This document shows positions 1-9,708 of a stretch of 64,000 nucleotides of DNA, in pieces; the first letter of the stretch is position 1, and the number at the start of each line of letters is the position of its first letter. The notes beneath the pieces were generated by a model. The model ran no database searches. It worked only from the letters and a program-made list of their open reading frames with translations, and had not been told where the DNA came from. The translations under genes were made by a program, and so were the position numbers. This DNA is from Prevotella communis. Lineage in GTDB: Bacteria > Bacteroidota > Bacteroidia > Bacteroidales > Bacteroidaceae. The DNA is taken from positions 806,001-870,000 of the forward strand of contig NZ_CP091792.1 of NCBI RefSeq assembly GCF_022024115.1, written 5' to 3'.

Positions 1-1391
1 TTGCGTACCTGACTATTGTCATCGAAAGTACCTCTTGCATAGGCGTTCAGGCCTTTCACCCAGGGTATTTCCCAGTTAAGGGTGGCTGTGATAGCCTGCA
101 TCTTGAAATTGTCCTGTCTGTAGCCGCCCAGTCCCAGGATATTGATAAGTGGGTTACTGCCGTCGGCACTGGCCAGTTCGCCATTGGTGAAACGGAGCAC
201 CTGAACAGGCGAGAAGCTATAGGCGGCATCAACCGTGGTATAACTGGAATTCTTGGCATTGGTGCGTGAACCGTTGAAATCGAGCGAGAGAACCAGTCCC
301 TTGGCAAGTGTGGCATCCAGCTTCGCCATATAGTTCAGTCGCTGACGGCCCACGCCGCTATAGATACCCTTGGTGTCGGCATAGCCAAATGACATATAGT
401 ACTTCACTGCATCGCTGCCACCAGAGGCTGATAGGCTGTGGGTGGTTGACCAACCTGTCTTGTCGAGGTAGTCGAGCATATTCTCGTCACCATAGACATT
501 GGGATTGCTGTGTGTGCGGATCTCTTCGAGCTGGGCATCCGTATAGGGTGTCAGCGTAGAGCCGCTATTCTCGATAGCCTGGTTGCGCAACTTGGCAAAC
601 TCATAGGCATTCAGGAAGTCGGGCAGGTGAGTGGCTTCCTGCAGGTTGAACTGTCCGCGATAGTTCAGGTGCAACTTCTGCTTGCCGCTTGCCCGCTTGG
701 TCTGAACGAGGATGACGCCATTGGCAGCACGGGCACCATAGACAGCTGCAGCTGCAGCGTCCTTCAGTACGGTGACACTCTCGATATCATCGGGGTTAAG
801 GTCGCTCAGGCGCATCTCACCATCGCTGGTGTTTGTACCAAAACGGGGCACACCGTCGATAACCAACAGTGGGTTACTGTTGATACCACGTACATGGAGG
901 TCTGCCTCACGAGCCGAACTGGGGTCGCCTGTTGACTGCATCACCTGCAGACCGGCTACCTGTCCTACCAATGCCTGGTCGAGATTGGTGGTCGGCATCA
1001 TCAGCAGGTCCTCTGCCTTGATGGTCTCTACCGAGCCAGTGAGGGCGGCTTTCTTCTGCAAGCCATAGCCCACAACAACTACTTCATCAAGATTCTGAGC
1101 ATCGTCTTCCATCTTGATGCTTACCTGGGTCTGTCCTTCGCCAAGAGTCAGCTGTCTGGTCTTGTAGCCGATAAAGGAGACCACTAAGGTGCGGGTCTGC
1201 TCACTGGGAGCAATAGAAAAAGTTCCGTCAATGGCAGTGGTGGTAGCTTCTTTCGTTTCTTTCCACCTTACCTGTGCGCCTATGACGGGTTCATTGCCGC
1301 CATCGACTACCTTACCCGTCACTTTCTGTTGTGCAAACAGTGAGGTGACTGAAAAGGTCAGGAACGCTAATAAAAATAGAATGCGTTTCAA
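1..1391 (-). CDS. SusC/RagA-type TonB-dependent outer-membrane receptor, N-terminal part
   Basis: Outer-membrane receptor that imports glycans or peptides with a SusD-like lipoprotein and TonB energy. The reading frame on the minus strand gives a signal peptide (MKRILFLLAFLTFSVTSLFA, then Q), a carboxypeptidase-regulatory-like domain (KVTGKVVDGGNEPVIGA), the EVVVVGYG motif before the plug, and a TonB plug with GVILVQTKR; the barrel runs off the left edge. The only workable start is a TTG at 1389-1391, because an in-frame TAA lies three codons upstream. That start is two bases after the stop of the metalloprotease, so the two are very likely cotranscribed. The substrate cannot be told from this fragment. 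Confidence 0.9.
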   Translation of the reverse strand, partial: MKRILFLLAFLTFSVTSLFAQQKVTGKVVDGGNEPVIGAQVRWKETKEATTTAIDGTFSIAPSEQTRTLVVSFIGYKTRQLTLGEGQTQVSIKMEDDAQNLDEVVVVGYGLQKKAALTGSVETIKAEDLLMMPTTNLDQALVGQVAGLQVMQSTGDPSSAREADLHVRGINSNPLLVIDGVPRFGTNTSDGEMRLSDLNPDDIESVTVLKDAAAAAVYGARAANGVILVQTKRASGKQKLHLNYRGQFNLQEATHLPDFLNAYEFAKLRNQAIENSGSTLTPYTDAQLEEIRTHSNPNVYGDENMLDYLDKTGWSTTHSLSASGGSDAVKYYMSFGYADTKGIYSGVGRQRLNYMAKLDATLAKGLVLSLDFNGSRTNAKNSSYTTVDAAYSFSPVQVLRFTNGELASADGSNPLINILGLGGYRQDNFKMQAITATLNWEIPWVKGLNAYARGTFDDNSQVR

Positions 1392-1393
1392 CT

Positions 1394-3946
1394 TTATTTA
1401 TTCTTTAGTTTCTCAATTTGCAGTATCTGATAGTCGTAGAAGTCGCGCGTGCTTCCTGTTGACTGATTACGATAGACGCGGTACTTCTGTAGTACGCGGT
1501 TCAGGCGTCCGGTCATGATGGCACCCAACTGACTGGCAGAGAGTGATGCAGTGCCCAGGTTGATTCGTACAAAGTTGTTGTCGCCAGTCATACTGCACCA
1601 GTTGTCCTCTTCCTGCATGGGTTCATCGGCAAATGAAGATGAAGAAGAGCTTGTCTTAGCTTTCAGTCCGGAGTTGTTCATCATCAGTGCGATAGCACTT
1701 CCCTGCAGGTCCTGTTCTGCCTGTGAGAGTTTTCCACCCTGAGGTGCCTTGAAGAGCTCATTTGTCAGGTCGTCCAGATAGTTGTCCAACTGATAACATT
1801 CTGCGGCGTTGGTCTCGCCTCCCTCTTTGATACGATAGAGAGTTGGTGAACTGAACAGGGAGTTGACAATCGTGGTTCTCAACTTGTCGTTGACGTTCAT
1901 GTCGAGCTCCAGTTTTGAGATAATGGAAGAGGGGGTCAGCCAGTTGTTATAGGTGCGTGCCTGACTGAGCAGCCATTTCATGGCCTGTCTCTGCTTGGCT
2001 TTTCCAATATAGTGCTTGCCGGTAGCCTTGCCGTCGCCTTGTCTGATTTCCTCGAAACGGATACCTCCGATATAGGGGATGACGTGGCGGATATAGCGGG
2101 TGTACTGAGTTGTTACCTGACGATAGACTTTCTCAGTCTCATCATAGCGCTCTCCTTTCTCCATAGTCCAGTTGAGCAGGTTCTTCATGAGCACCTTCAG
2201 GTTGGCAATACCAAGGTCGCTGGCCTTGATGTGGTCATCACCCAGGTCTTCCGTCTGGTCGGTGGGGTCGATGGTAGCAATCACCTGCTGAGCACCAAAC
2301 TCATACATGGGGTCGCCAGCGTGTTCCTGAATCCATGCTTCAAGGGTAGGCTTCTCATCCTCGGGCTTCTGGATATTGGGAAGCAACTGATAGCCCCAGT
2401 GGATGGCATGGATATCATAAACACCGAGATCGGGAGGCGTGAGCTTAACGCCACGCTCCAAATCGCCAGGCTGTGCCACGTAGTTATTACGGGCATAGTC
2501 CATGATACTTGGGGTGGTGCCATATTTCTGCGTAAATGAAGGGCTGCGCAGTGAGTCAACAGGGAACGAATAGCTGGCACCCATGTTGTGCATCAGTCCA
2601 AGGGTGTGGCCAACCTCATGTGAGGCGGCATATTTCATGGACTCCTTCATCAGGTCGTCGTCAAAGGTGACTGTTCTCACGCGCTTGTCGACTGTACCTG
2701 TCTGCACAAAACGCCAGTTGTGAAGCAGAGATACGATATTGTGATACCAGATGACATCGGCAGCCAGAATCTCGCCCGTGCGTGGGTCTGTGTAGCTGGG
2801 GCCCATGGCGTTGGCTGTTGATGTGGCGGCATACTTGAAACAGTTATAGCGCATATCGTCCGGGTCGAAATTGGGATCGTTCTTGGGATAGTCCTTGGCA
2901 AGGATGGCATTCTTGAAACCAGCTTTTTCGAAAGCACGGTTCCACTCCATGATACCCTCCTTGATCGTAGAACGCCATTTCTCAGGGAAGGCAGAGTCTA
3001 CATAGAAAACGATAGGACGGGCGGGTTCTACCAGTTCGCCACGGAAATAACGGTCGCGGTCTTCTTCGCGTGGTTCCAGGCGCCAGCGGTGAATATAGGT
3101 CTGGTCCTCGATACGGTCGCGATTGGTGGAGTAAACGTACTGGTCGCTATAGAAATAGCCTACGCGGTTGTCCTGCAGACGACGTGGCATGGGATCTTCT
3201 GGCAGTACAAACAGCGAACGGTGCATCTTCAGCGTGTAGGGCTTCTGAATAGCGCCTGTGGTGTTGTATGTCAGCATGCTCTTTATCTCGATGTTTTTCT
3301 CGAAAGCCTTTACCTCGCTGATGCCTGATGCGTCAGGCACAAATGTGCCTTTCAGGCCATTGTCGCTACCCAGCAGTTTGCTGACGGGGTTTGACTCCTT
3401 GATAGGACTGATGCATTTCTCGTTGCCGCCAAAGAATGAGGTCACGTCAATGACAACGTTCTTGCCATTGGTAGCCGTAATCTTAAAGGCCTTCAGGATG
3501 GGATGCAGGAAATTTTTCTGGAACGAAGAGGCCATGGGGTCTCCCTCAACAACCATATCCATATACTGCATCTTGTGCAGGTAGACATTGCGCTCATCTT
3601 TGGTGAAACAGATAAGGATAGGTGAGGTTGACATCTGACCTGCTACATAATCTTGTGTGTCGCTTGTAGCAGCCACACGACTAGATAACATGTAGGTGCG
3701 GTGGAAGGCTGTGTCGGGCATTTCAAACAGCAGTTTTCCTTCTTTTGATTTGTATATCACATTGAACAGACCTTGCATGGTCTTGCCGCCCTGAGTCGCT
3801 TTCTTATAGTCGGCATTCACAGAGTCTTTTTGTAAAACATTGGCAATTGCTGGGGTCTTCTTTTTCTTCTTTGCCATTGCATCTTGTGTTGATAATCCTG
3901 AAAAGAAGATGCTGGCTAACATAATGTAAAGATAGTATTTCTTCAT
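1394..3946 (-). CDS. secreted zinc-dependent metalloprotease (DUF5117/DUF5118/DUF4953 type)
   Basis: Large exported metalloprotease of a family widespread in Bacteroidetes. The 850-residue protein begins with a signal peptide (about residues 1-25, ending DAMA) and a lysine-rich stretch. The N-terminal half matches the DUF5118/DUF5117 pattern as recalled (GLFNVIYK, LLFEMPDTAF). The catalytic motif HEVGHTLGLMH supplies zinc ligands H443, H447 and H453 and catalytic E444, the HExxHxxGxxH layout of metzincins. A serine-rich run and an acidic segment follow near residue 770. It is the first gene of a likely two-gene operon with the SusC-type receptor; whether it processes a ligand for that receptor is inference. 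Its own promoter lies at 3979-4009. Confidence 0.85.
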   Translation of the reverse strand: MKKYYLYIMLASIFFSGLSTQDAMAKKKKKTPAIANVLQKDSVNADYKKATQGGKTMQGLFNVIYKSKEGKLLFEMPDTAFHRTYMLSSRVAATSDTQDYVAGQMSTSPILICFTKDERNVYLHKMQYMDMVVEGDPMASSFQKNFLHPILKAFKITATNGKNVVIDVTSFFGGNEKCISPIKESNPVSKLLGSDNGLKGTFVPDASGISEVKAFEKNIEIKSMLTYNTTGAIQKPYTLKMHRSLFVLPEDPMPRRLQDNRVGYFYSDQYVYSTNRDRIEDQTYIHRWRLEPREEDRDRYFRGELVEPARPIVFYVDSAFPEKWRSTIKEGIMEWNRAFEKAGFKNAILAKDYPKNDPNFDPDDMRYNCFKYAATSTANAMGPSYTDPRTGEILAADVIWYHNIVSLLHNWRFVQTGTVDKRVRTVTFDDDLMKESMKYAASHEVGHTLGLMHNMGASYSFPVDSLRSPSFTQKYGTTPSIMDYARNNYVAQPGDLERGVKLTPPDLGVYDIHAIHWGYQLLPNIQKPEDEKPTLEAWIQEHAGDPMYEFGAQQVIATIDPTDQTEDLGDDHIKASDLGIANLKVLMKNLLNWTMEKGERYDETEKVYRQVTTQYTRYIRHVIPYIGGIRFEEIRQGDGKATGKHYIGKAKQRQAMKWLLSQARTYNNWLTPSSIISKLELDMNVNDKLRTTIVNSLFSSPTLYRIKEGGETNAAECYQLDNYLDDLTNELFKAPQGGKLSQAEQDLQGSAIALMMNNSGLKAKTSSSSSSFADEPMQEEDNWCSMTGDNNFVRINLGTASLSASQLGAIMTGRLNRVLQKYRVYRNQSTGSTRDFYDYQILQIEKLKNK

Positions 3947-3978
3947 TATAATATTAAATTTTATCTTTTTTCGGGGTG

Positions 3979-4009
3979 CAAAGTTACAAATAATCGAAGA
4001 AAATGCAAA
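3979..4009 (-). promoter_or_regulatory. Bacteroidetes-type promoter for the metalloprotease-SusC operon
   Basis: On the minus strand TTTG (4006-4009), 19 bases, then TAACTTTG (3979-3986), matching the Bacteroidetes -33 / -7 consensus. It lies 33 bases upstream of the metalloprotease start. Confidence 0.65.
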
Positions 4010-4101
4010 ATTTATTAATATTCTTTACTGATTTATATCTTTGCAAGTGAATAAAAAAAAGCAAAATGTTCAATTTTACTTTAGGAGGAAGTGGATATGT
4101 T

Positions 4102-5556
4102 TTAGTTTTCTTTCCAGAACGCACGGGTGAAGAGTACCAGTACGGCGACAATCTCCAGACGACCAACAAGCATGAGGAATGAACATAGCCATTTGATGCC
4201 ATCGGAGAGGTCGGCCCATGACATCTGCGGGCCCATGTTGGTGTCAAGGCCTGCACCTACGTTACTGATGAGGCTCAAGGCGATGGTAAAGGAGTTGGTG
4301 ATATCTATACCCGACACAATCATGATGGTGGCTACCAGCAGTAGGGCAAGGATATAGAGGGTGAAAAAGGCCAGAAGCGTGGTAAGACGGTTCTGGGGTA
4401 TGCTCTGTCCTGACAGCTTGACGGGGAGTACGGCATTAGGATGCAGGATATGGCGGAACTCGTTACGCAGGACTTTCAGAAGCATCAGTACGCGGATACT
4501 CTTGAATCCACCCGTTGTACTGCCTGAACAGGCACCCATAAACATCAATACCATGAGGATAATCCATGTGAGATGAGGCCATGCGCCTGCATCGGTATTG
4601 CTCAGGCCGGTGGTGGTGATGAATGACACGACCTGGAACAGGGCCGAACGGAATGCTTCCTCGAAGTCGTAGTCTAAGCGGGTGAGCAACAGATACATGA
4701 TGAGTGCCGTAGCAATGAGTATGGTGATGATATACATCTTGAACTCTGAGTTACGGAACAGACTGCCCATCTTCCACTTAATCAGTCCCATATATAATAA
4801 GGTGAAATTGATACCCGCCAGGAACTGGAACAGAATGGCCAGGTACTCAATGAGGGGTGATGCCAGGAAGATGGTGCCGTTATGGGTTGAGAAACCGCCT
4901 GTGGCAGTTGTTGACATGGAGTAGTTGGTAGCATCAAACCAATCCATGCCTGCCAACCAGAATGACAGGGCGCAGAGGATGGTGAGCAATACATAGATGC
5001 TCCATATCCATTTGGCGGTCGTCGACAGGCGCGGGTGCATCTTTGAACGCATGGGTCCTGTGGCTTCTGCAGCAAACACTTTGACGCTACCGCCTACCAG
5101 CTGGGGTAACAGGGCTACGGTGAAGAACACGATTCCCAAACCTCCTATCCATTGCATCAATGAACGCCAGAAGAGCAGGCCGTGAGGCAGTGACTCTACA
5201 TCGTCAATGACTGTAGCGCCAGTCGTCGTAAAACCTGACATAGTCTCAAAATAGGCATCGGTGATGCTGGACATGGAGCCATGGATCAGGAAGGGGAACA
5301 TGCCAAAGAACGAGAATACGACCCAGGTAAGGGTTACCACCACATACGCATCGCGACGACTCAGGGCGTTCTCTGCCTCATGTCCGAAGAACAGGAAGAT
5401 AAACGCACCTCCAAACGTCAGTATCGTAGATGCCATAAAAGCCAGTTCGTCGTCTTCATGGAATGAAAAAGCCATAGCCAGACAGCAGGCCATGAAAAAG
5501 GCTTCAATGAAGAGCAACGAGCCCAGGATCTTTGATATGATGCGGAAGTTGATCAA
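4102..5556 (-). CDS. trkH: potassium uptake protein, TrkH family
   Basis: Membrane subunit of a Trk/Ktr-type potassium transporter. The 484 residues are mostly hydrophobic helices with four pore loops carrying the expected selectivity motifs: TTTGATVIDD, TTATGGFST, TTTGLSNTD and STTGGFKS. It follows trkA, its cytoplasmic nucleotide-binding partner, with 41 bases between them, and dxs precedes both. The start appears to be TTG (5554-5556); an in-frame TAA a few codons upstream excludes a longer form, and the next ATG would remove the first helix. Length is normal for the family. Confidence 0.93.
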   Translation of the reverse strand: MINFRIISKILGSLLFIEAFFMACCLAMAFSFHEDDELAFMASTILTFGGAFIFLFFGHEAENALSRRDAYVVVTLTWVVFSFFGMFPFLIHGSMSSITDAYFETMSGFTTTGATVIDDVESLPHGLLFWRSLMQWIGGLGIVFFTVALLPQLVGGSVKVFAAEATGPMRSKMHPRLSTTAKWIWSIYVLLTILCALSFWLAGMDWFDATNYSMSTTATGGFSTHNGTIFLASPLIEYLAILFQFLAGINFTLLYMGLIKWKMGSLFRNSEFKMYIITILIATALIMYLLLTRLDYDFEEAFRSALFQVVSFITTTGLSNTDAGAWPHLTWIILMVLMFMGACSGSTTGGFKSIRVLMLLKVLRNEFRHILHPNAVLPVKLSGQSIPQNRLTTLLAFFTLYILALLLVATIMIVSGIDITNSFTIALSLISNVGAGLDTNMGPQMSWADLSDGIKWLCSFLMLVGRLEIVAVLVLFTRAFWKEN

Positions 5557-5597
5557 TTTGAACTTTTTTCGTTATGACATTACTCGAATAAACAACT

Positions 5598-6956
5598 TTA
5601 CCAGAGGAGGGACTTCTTGAAGTATTTCTCTGCTTTGTCGAGTTGATGTTTATGGCAGAACACCATGACGGAATCGCCTGGCGTTATCTGTGTGTTACCA
5701 TTCACGAGGATTCCCTTGCCGTCGCGCACCAGACCACCAATGGTGATGCCAAATGGCAGTCCAAGGTCTTTTACGGGTTTTCTTGTCACCTTTGAATCCT
5801 CGGCTGCTACAAATTCGGCCACGTCGGCCTCAACCATCATCAGCGAACGCATGTTCCTGACGTCGGCTTTCATCATCATCTGGAAGATATGGCTTGCGGC
5901 TACGGTCTTCTTGTTGATAATCGTGCCGATGTCAAGTCCTTCCGCCATGCTGACGTAATCCAGGTTCTCGACCATGGCAACCGTCTTGCGTACGCCCAGT
6001 TTCTTGGCTGTCAGACATGCCAGGATATTGGTCTCGGCATTACCTGTCAGGGCTACAAATGCCTGTGTGTGCTTGATGCCTTCTTCGTTAAGCAGTCCCA
6101 GGTCGCGTCCGTCACCATGAATCACCATGGCATCATTGGAAGCGAGTAGCTGGTTGAGTCGTTCACAACGGGCTGCGTCAATCTCGATGATCTTGGCGTT
6201 CATGTAATCGGGCATGGTGAGTGCTGCCCTGACAGCCGTCTTTCCGCCGCCCATGATGATGACGTTGTGCACGTCCTCGTAGTGTTCCTTGCCTACAATC
6301 TTCCGGATATAGGGAATATACTCGCTGGTGGTCATGAAATAAGCCAGGTCATGAAGCTGTAATTCATCCATACCACCAGGGATAATCGTGTCGTTATTGC
6401 GCTTGATGGCTACAATATGGTAAGGGTCGTCAGGACCGCAGAGGTCTTTCAGCGGCTGGTTGAGGATTTCGCATCCCTCGCGCAACTTGATGCCCAGCAG
6501 CACCAATGCACCGTCGTGCACATCCCAGCGCTGGCGAACCCACGACAGTTTCAGACCGTTGATGATGTCGGTGGCAGCCAGAACCTCCGGATATACAAGT
6601 GAGTCGATACCTAAATCATGAAAGAAAGGCAGATTCTGCGGCAACAGGTATTCGTAGTTGTCGACACGCGCAACCGTCTTCTTGGCACCTAAGGCATGAG
6701 CCAGTGTGCAGGCCGTGATATTACGGCTTTCATAACGGGTTACGCCTACAAAGAGGTCTGCGCTGCCTACACCGGCATCTTTCAATGTCTTGATGCTGGT
6801 TGGTGAGGCGTTGACGGCCATGATGTCGTAGTTCGAGTCCATGCCGCCCAGACGATCCTCGTCATCATCGATGAGTACACAGTCGTGATGCTCTGTAGAG
6901 AGCAACTTCGACAAATGTGTTCCTACGGCACCAGCGCCGGCAATGACTACTTTCAT
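5598..6956 (-). CDS. trkA: Trk system potassium transporter regulatory subunit TrkA
   Basis: Peripheral subunit that gates TrkH in response to bound NAD(H) or ATP. The 452-residue protein is a duplicated RCK unit. The first Rossmann fold starts with GAGAVGTH at about residues 6-13 and the second with MGGGKTAV near residue 235, each followed by an RCK_C (TrkA_C) domain. The ATG start is clear. It lies 11 bases downstream of dxs and directly upstream of trkH, so the three genes read as one operon. Confidence 0.95.
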   Translation of the reverse strand: MKVVIAGAGAVGTHLSKLLSTEHHDCVLIDDDEDRLGGMDSNYDIMAVNASPTSIKTLKDAGVGSADLFVGVTRYESRNITACTLAHALGAKKTVARVDNYEYLLPQNLPFFHDLGIDSLVYPEVLAATDIINGLKLSWVRQRWDVHDGALVLLGIKLREGCEILNQPLKDLCGPDDPYHIVAIKRNNDTIIPGGMDELQLHDLAYFMTTSEYIPYIRKIVGKEHYEDVHNVIIMGGGKTAVRAALTMPDYMNAKIIEIDAARCERLNQLLASNDAMVIHGDGRDLGLLNEEGIKHTQAFVALTGNAETNILACLTAKKLGVRKTVAMVENLDYVSMAEGLDIGTIINKKTVAASHIFQMMMKADVRNMRSLMMVEADVAEFVAAEDSKVTRKPVKDLGLPFGITIGGLVRDGKGILVNGNTQITPGDSVMVFCHKHQLDKAEKYFKKSLLW

Positions 6957-6967
6957 GATTTGAGGGT

Positions 6968-8848
6968 TTAGGTTTGTGAATTGAGTATTGCTTTCTTGAT
7001 ACTCTCATTATCGAGTCCAATAATCTCTCGCAGTTGGTCGATGGTGCCGTGTTCCACGAATTGGTCAGGCAGTCCCATGCGAGTAACTTTGACGTCGTAG
7101 TCGTGGTCGCTCATCCATTCCAGTACGGCAGTGCCCAGTCCGCCTTTGCGTACACCGTTCTCCACGGTAACGATACGACGGAATTTCTTTCCCACTTCAT
7201 GTAGGATATCCTCGTCAAGTGGCTTCAGGAAGCGCATGTCGTAATGGGCTACGGAGAGGTCCTTGATTTCATCAATCACCTTTGCTACGTCATTTCCCAT
7301 CGGACCGATGGTGAGTACGGCAACATCGTCACCGTCGCGCAACTTACGACCGGTACCAATCTTGATTTCCTCAAACGGACAGCGCCAGTTGGTTAATACG
7401 CCGTTGCCGCGTGGATAGCGAATGACAAATGGTCCTTTTCCCTCGAGTTGTGCTGTATACATCAGGTTGCGCAACTCGTGCTCGTTCATGGGCGACGAGA
7501 TGGTCAGGTTCGGAATAGGACGCAGGGCTGCCATATCGAAGGCACCATGATGTGTAGGTCCGTCTTCACCCACCAGTCCGGCACGGTCAAGACAGAGAAC
7601 TACAGGTAGCTTCAGGATGGCTACGTCATGAATGATATTATCATAGGCGCGCTGAGCAAAGGCACTGTAGATATTACAGAAAGGGATGAGCCCGTCTTTC
7701 GCCATGCCTGCTGAGAATGTGACGGCATGACCTTCGGCAATACCTACGTCAAACATCCTGTCGGGCATCACCTTCATGGGAATATTCATAGAGCATCCCG
7801 TAGGCATGGCTGGTGTTACACCCACAATCTTTGGGTTAGCCTGAGCCAGTTCCAACAGGGTTTCACCAAATACATCCTGGAACTTGGGGGGCATACCTTC
7901 TGTGTCGCTCTGTATCAGTTCACCTGTGTCAGGGTCGAATTTTCCTGGTGCGTGCCATATTGGCTTGTAGTTCTCTGCAGGTGCATAGCCATGTCCTTTC
8001 TGTGTATGAAGATGCAGCAGCTTAGGACCTTTCATGTCCTTCAGTTGTCTGAGAATACGTACCAGTTCCTTGACGTTATGTCCGTCGTAGGGGCCGAAAT
8101 AGCGGATATTCATGCCCTCGAAGATATTCTGCTGTTCTGAAATAGCACTCTTCACGGCATTGGCCAAGCGGATGATTCCCTTCTTGCGTCCCTCTGACAG
8201 CAGTCCTTGTTCTACCAACCATTTTGATGCCTTATAGCGTAATGAGTTGTAAGTCTTATTGGTACTCAATCTCAACAGATACTCTTTCATGCCTCCTACA
8301 GAGCGATCGATAGACATGTCGTTGTCATTAAGAATAATGAGGAGGTCGTTGGGTGAACTGGATACGTTGTTCAGACCTTCGAAAGCGAGTCCGCCACTCA
8401 TGGCGCCGTCGCCAATAACAGCCACAACATTGTAGTTGCCTTTTGAGGCTACTGCCATGCCAAGTGCTGCAGAGATGCTATTGGAAGCATGGCCACAGAT
8501 AAATGAATCGTATTCGCTCTCTTCCGGTGTAGGGAAGGGGCGGATACCATGTAATTTGCGGTTTGTGTCAAAATTATCGCGACGCCCAGTCAGAATCTTG
8601 TGACCATAGGCTTGATGGCCTACGTCCCAAACAATACGGTCCTGAGGCGTATTGAATACGTAATGCAGTGCGACAGTCAGTTCCACAACGCCAAGGCTCG
8701 AGGCAAGATGACCGGGGTTGACAGACAATTCCTGTATGATGTCTTCCCGCAGTTCTTTGCACAATTGCGGCAATAATTCGGGCTTAACAAGGCGCAACTG
8801 ACTAGGACTGTCGATGGTTTTCAGTATTTTAAGATCCTTATGTTCCAC
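6968..8848 (-). CDS. dxs: 1-deoxy-D-xylulose-5-phosphate synthase
   Basis: First enzyme of the MEP isoprenoid pathway: condenses pyruvate and glyceraldehyde 3-phosphate with thiamine diphosphate. At 626 residues it has the usual length. The thiamine-diphosphate motif is GDGAMSGG (near residue 145) followed by [15 protein letters not shown] and GPDGHN motifs are present, and the pyrimidine-domain glutamate lies in DVGIAEGHA. The start is GTG at 8846-8848. It heads the dxs-trkA-trkH operon, with a promoter at 8874-8904 in the shared region with the divergent lipoate ligase gene. Confidence 0.96.
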   Translation of the reverse strand: MEHKDLKILKTIDSPSQLRLVKPELLPQLCKELREDIIQELSVNPGHLASSLGVVELTVALHYVFNTPQDRIVWDVGHQAYGHKILTGRRDNFDTNRKLHGIRPFPTPEESEYDSFICGHASNSISAALGMAVASKGNYNVVAVIGDGAMSGGLAFEGLNNVSSSPNDLLIILNDNDMSIDRSVGGMKEYLLRLSTNKTYNSLRYKASKWLVEQGLLSEGRKKGIIRLANAVKSAISEQQNIFEGMNIRYFGPYDGHNVKELVRILRQLKDMKGPKLLHLHTQKGHGYAPAENYKPIWHAPGKFDPDTGELIQSDTEGMPPKFQDVFGETLLELAQANPKIVGVTPAMPTGCSMNIPMKVMPDRMFDVGIAEGHAVTFSAGMAKDGLIPFCNIYSAFAQRAYDNIIHDVAILKLPVVLCLDRAGLVGEDGPTHHGAFDMAALRPIPNLTISSPMNEHELRNLMYTAQLEGKGPFVIRYPRGNGVLTNWRCPFEEIKIGTGRKLRDGDDVAVLTIGPMGNDVAKVIDEIKDLSVAHYDMRFLKPLDEDILHEVGKKFRRIVTVENGVRKGGLGTAVLEWMSDHDYDVKVTRMGLPDQFVEHGTIDQLREIIGLDNESIKKAILNSQT

Positions 8849-8873
8849 GGTTTGATTTTAATCATTTGGGGGA

Positions 8874-8904
8874 CAAAGTTACAAAGATTCGGGGATATAT
8901 CAAA
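8874..8904 (-). promoter_or_regulatory. promoter for dxs-trkA-trkH
   Basis: Minus-strand TTTG (8901-8904), 19 bases, TAACTTTG (8874-8881), an exact Bacteroidetes -33/-7 pair. It is 25 bases upstream of the dxs GTG and overlaps no other gene. Confidence 0.65.
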
Positions 8905-8920
8905 AAGAAACCTTGTTTTT

Positions 8921-8952
8921 TTTGGTTGTTACATAATTAATTCATAAATTTG
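8921..8952 (+). promoter_or_regulatory. promoter for the lipoate ligase / glycine cleavage operon
   Basis: TTTG (8921-8924), 20 bases, TAAATTTG (8945-8952), 29 bases before the lplA start. The leader is too short for a glycine riboswitch, so control by such an element is unlikely. Confidence 0.65.
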
Positions 8953-8981
8953 CACTCAAAAGCTAACCCTAAACAAAAGAA

Positions 8982-9695
8982 ATGAAGTACATCACCCTGC
9001 CTGACACTATTGAAAGGCGCCTTTCATTTTACCTGGCAATGGAAGAATATATCGCCCGTCATATAGACGAAGACGATTGTTTTTTTATGTGGCAGGTACA
9101 GCCCAGTGTCATATTCGGGCGTCATCAGGTGGCTGAAAACGAGGTAAACTTTGATTACTGCAAACAGCATGGTATCCAGGTGTACCGCCGGAAGAGTGGG
9201 GGAGGCTGCGTGTATGCAGACAAGGATAATGTGATGTTCTCGTATGTGACGAAAGAGGAAAACGTAGGACTGACATTCAACCGGTTCGTAAACATGCTGT
9301 TGCTTGTGCTTAGAAAACTGGGCGTTGAGGCAACAGGTACGACGCATAATGACGTGATGATTGGCGACAGGAAGGTGAGCGGTACGGCTTACTATCATCT
9401 GCCAGGCCACAGTATCGTACATGCCACGATGCTCTATGATACCAATATGGAGCATATGCTCAATGCCATTACGCCCGGCCCTGAGAAACTGCAGGCAAAG
9501 GGCATACAGAGTGTGCGTCAGCGCATCACCTTATTAAAGGATTATATCCCCCTGACCCTTGAAGAGTTTAAATCGTTCGTCAGGACAACGCTGTGTGAGG
9601 GTGAACGGATGCTGACTCCGGAAGAGGTGAAGGGTATAGAAGAGCTGGAGCAGACCTATTTGCGTGAGGACTTTGTAAAACTAATTAAATCATAA
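8982..9695 (+). CDS. lplA: lipoate-protein ligase A family protein
   Basis: Attaches lipoate, by adenylation and transfer, to a lysine of lipoyl domains. The 237-residue protein has the catalytic-fold motifs RRKSGGGCVY (near residue 70) and GDRKVSG (near residue 128, with the lipoate-binding lysine), and HxxxMLYDTN. It lacks the extra C-terminal domain of the long E. coli form. It is the first gene of an operon with gcvT and gcvH, so its natural target is very probably GcvH; this is inferred from position. Confidence 0.88.
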   Translation: MKYITLPDTIERRLSFYLAMEEYIARHIDEDDCFFMWQVQPSVIFGRHQVAENEVNFDYCKQHGIQVYRRKSGGGCVYADKDNVMFSYVTKEENVGLTFNRFVNMLLLVLRKLGVEATGTTHNDVMIGDRKVSGTAYYHLPGHSIVHATMLYDTNMEHMLNAITPGPEKLQAKGIQSVRQRITLLKDYIPLTLEEFKSFVRTTLCEGERMLTPEEVKGIEELEQTYLREDFVKLIKS

Positions 9696-9708
9696 ACGTT
9701 CATTTACT

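Noticed and set aside
8953..8981. Glycine riboswitch before the gcv operon
   Set aside because: The leader between the -7 box and lplA is only 29 bases, too short for the aptamer.
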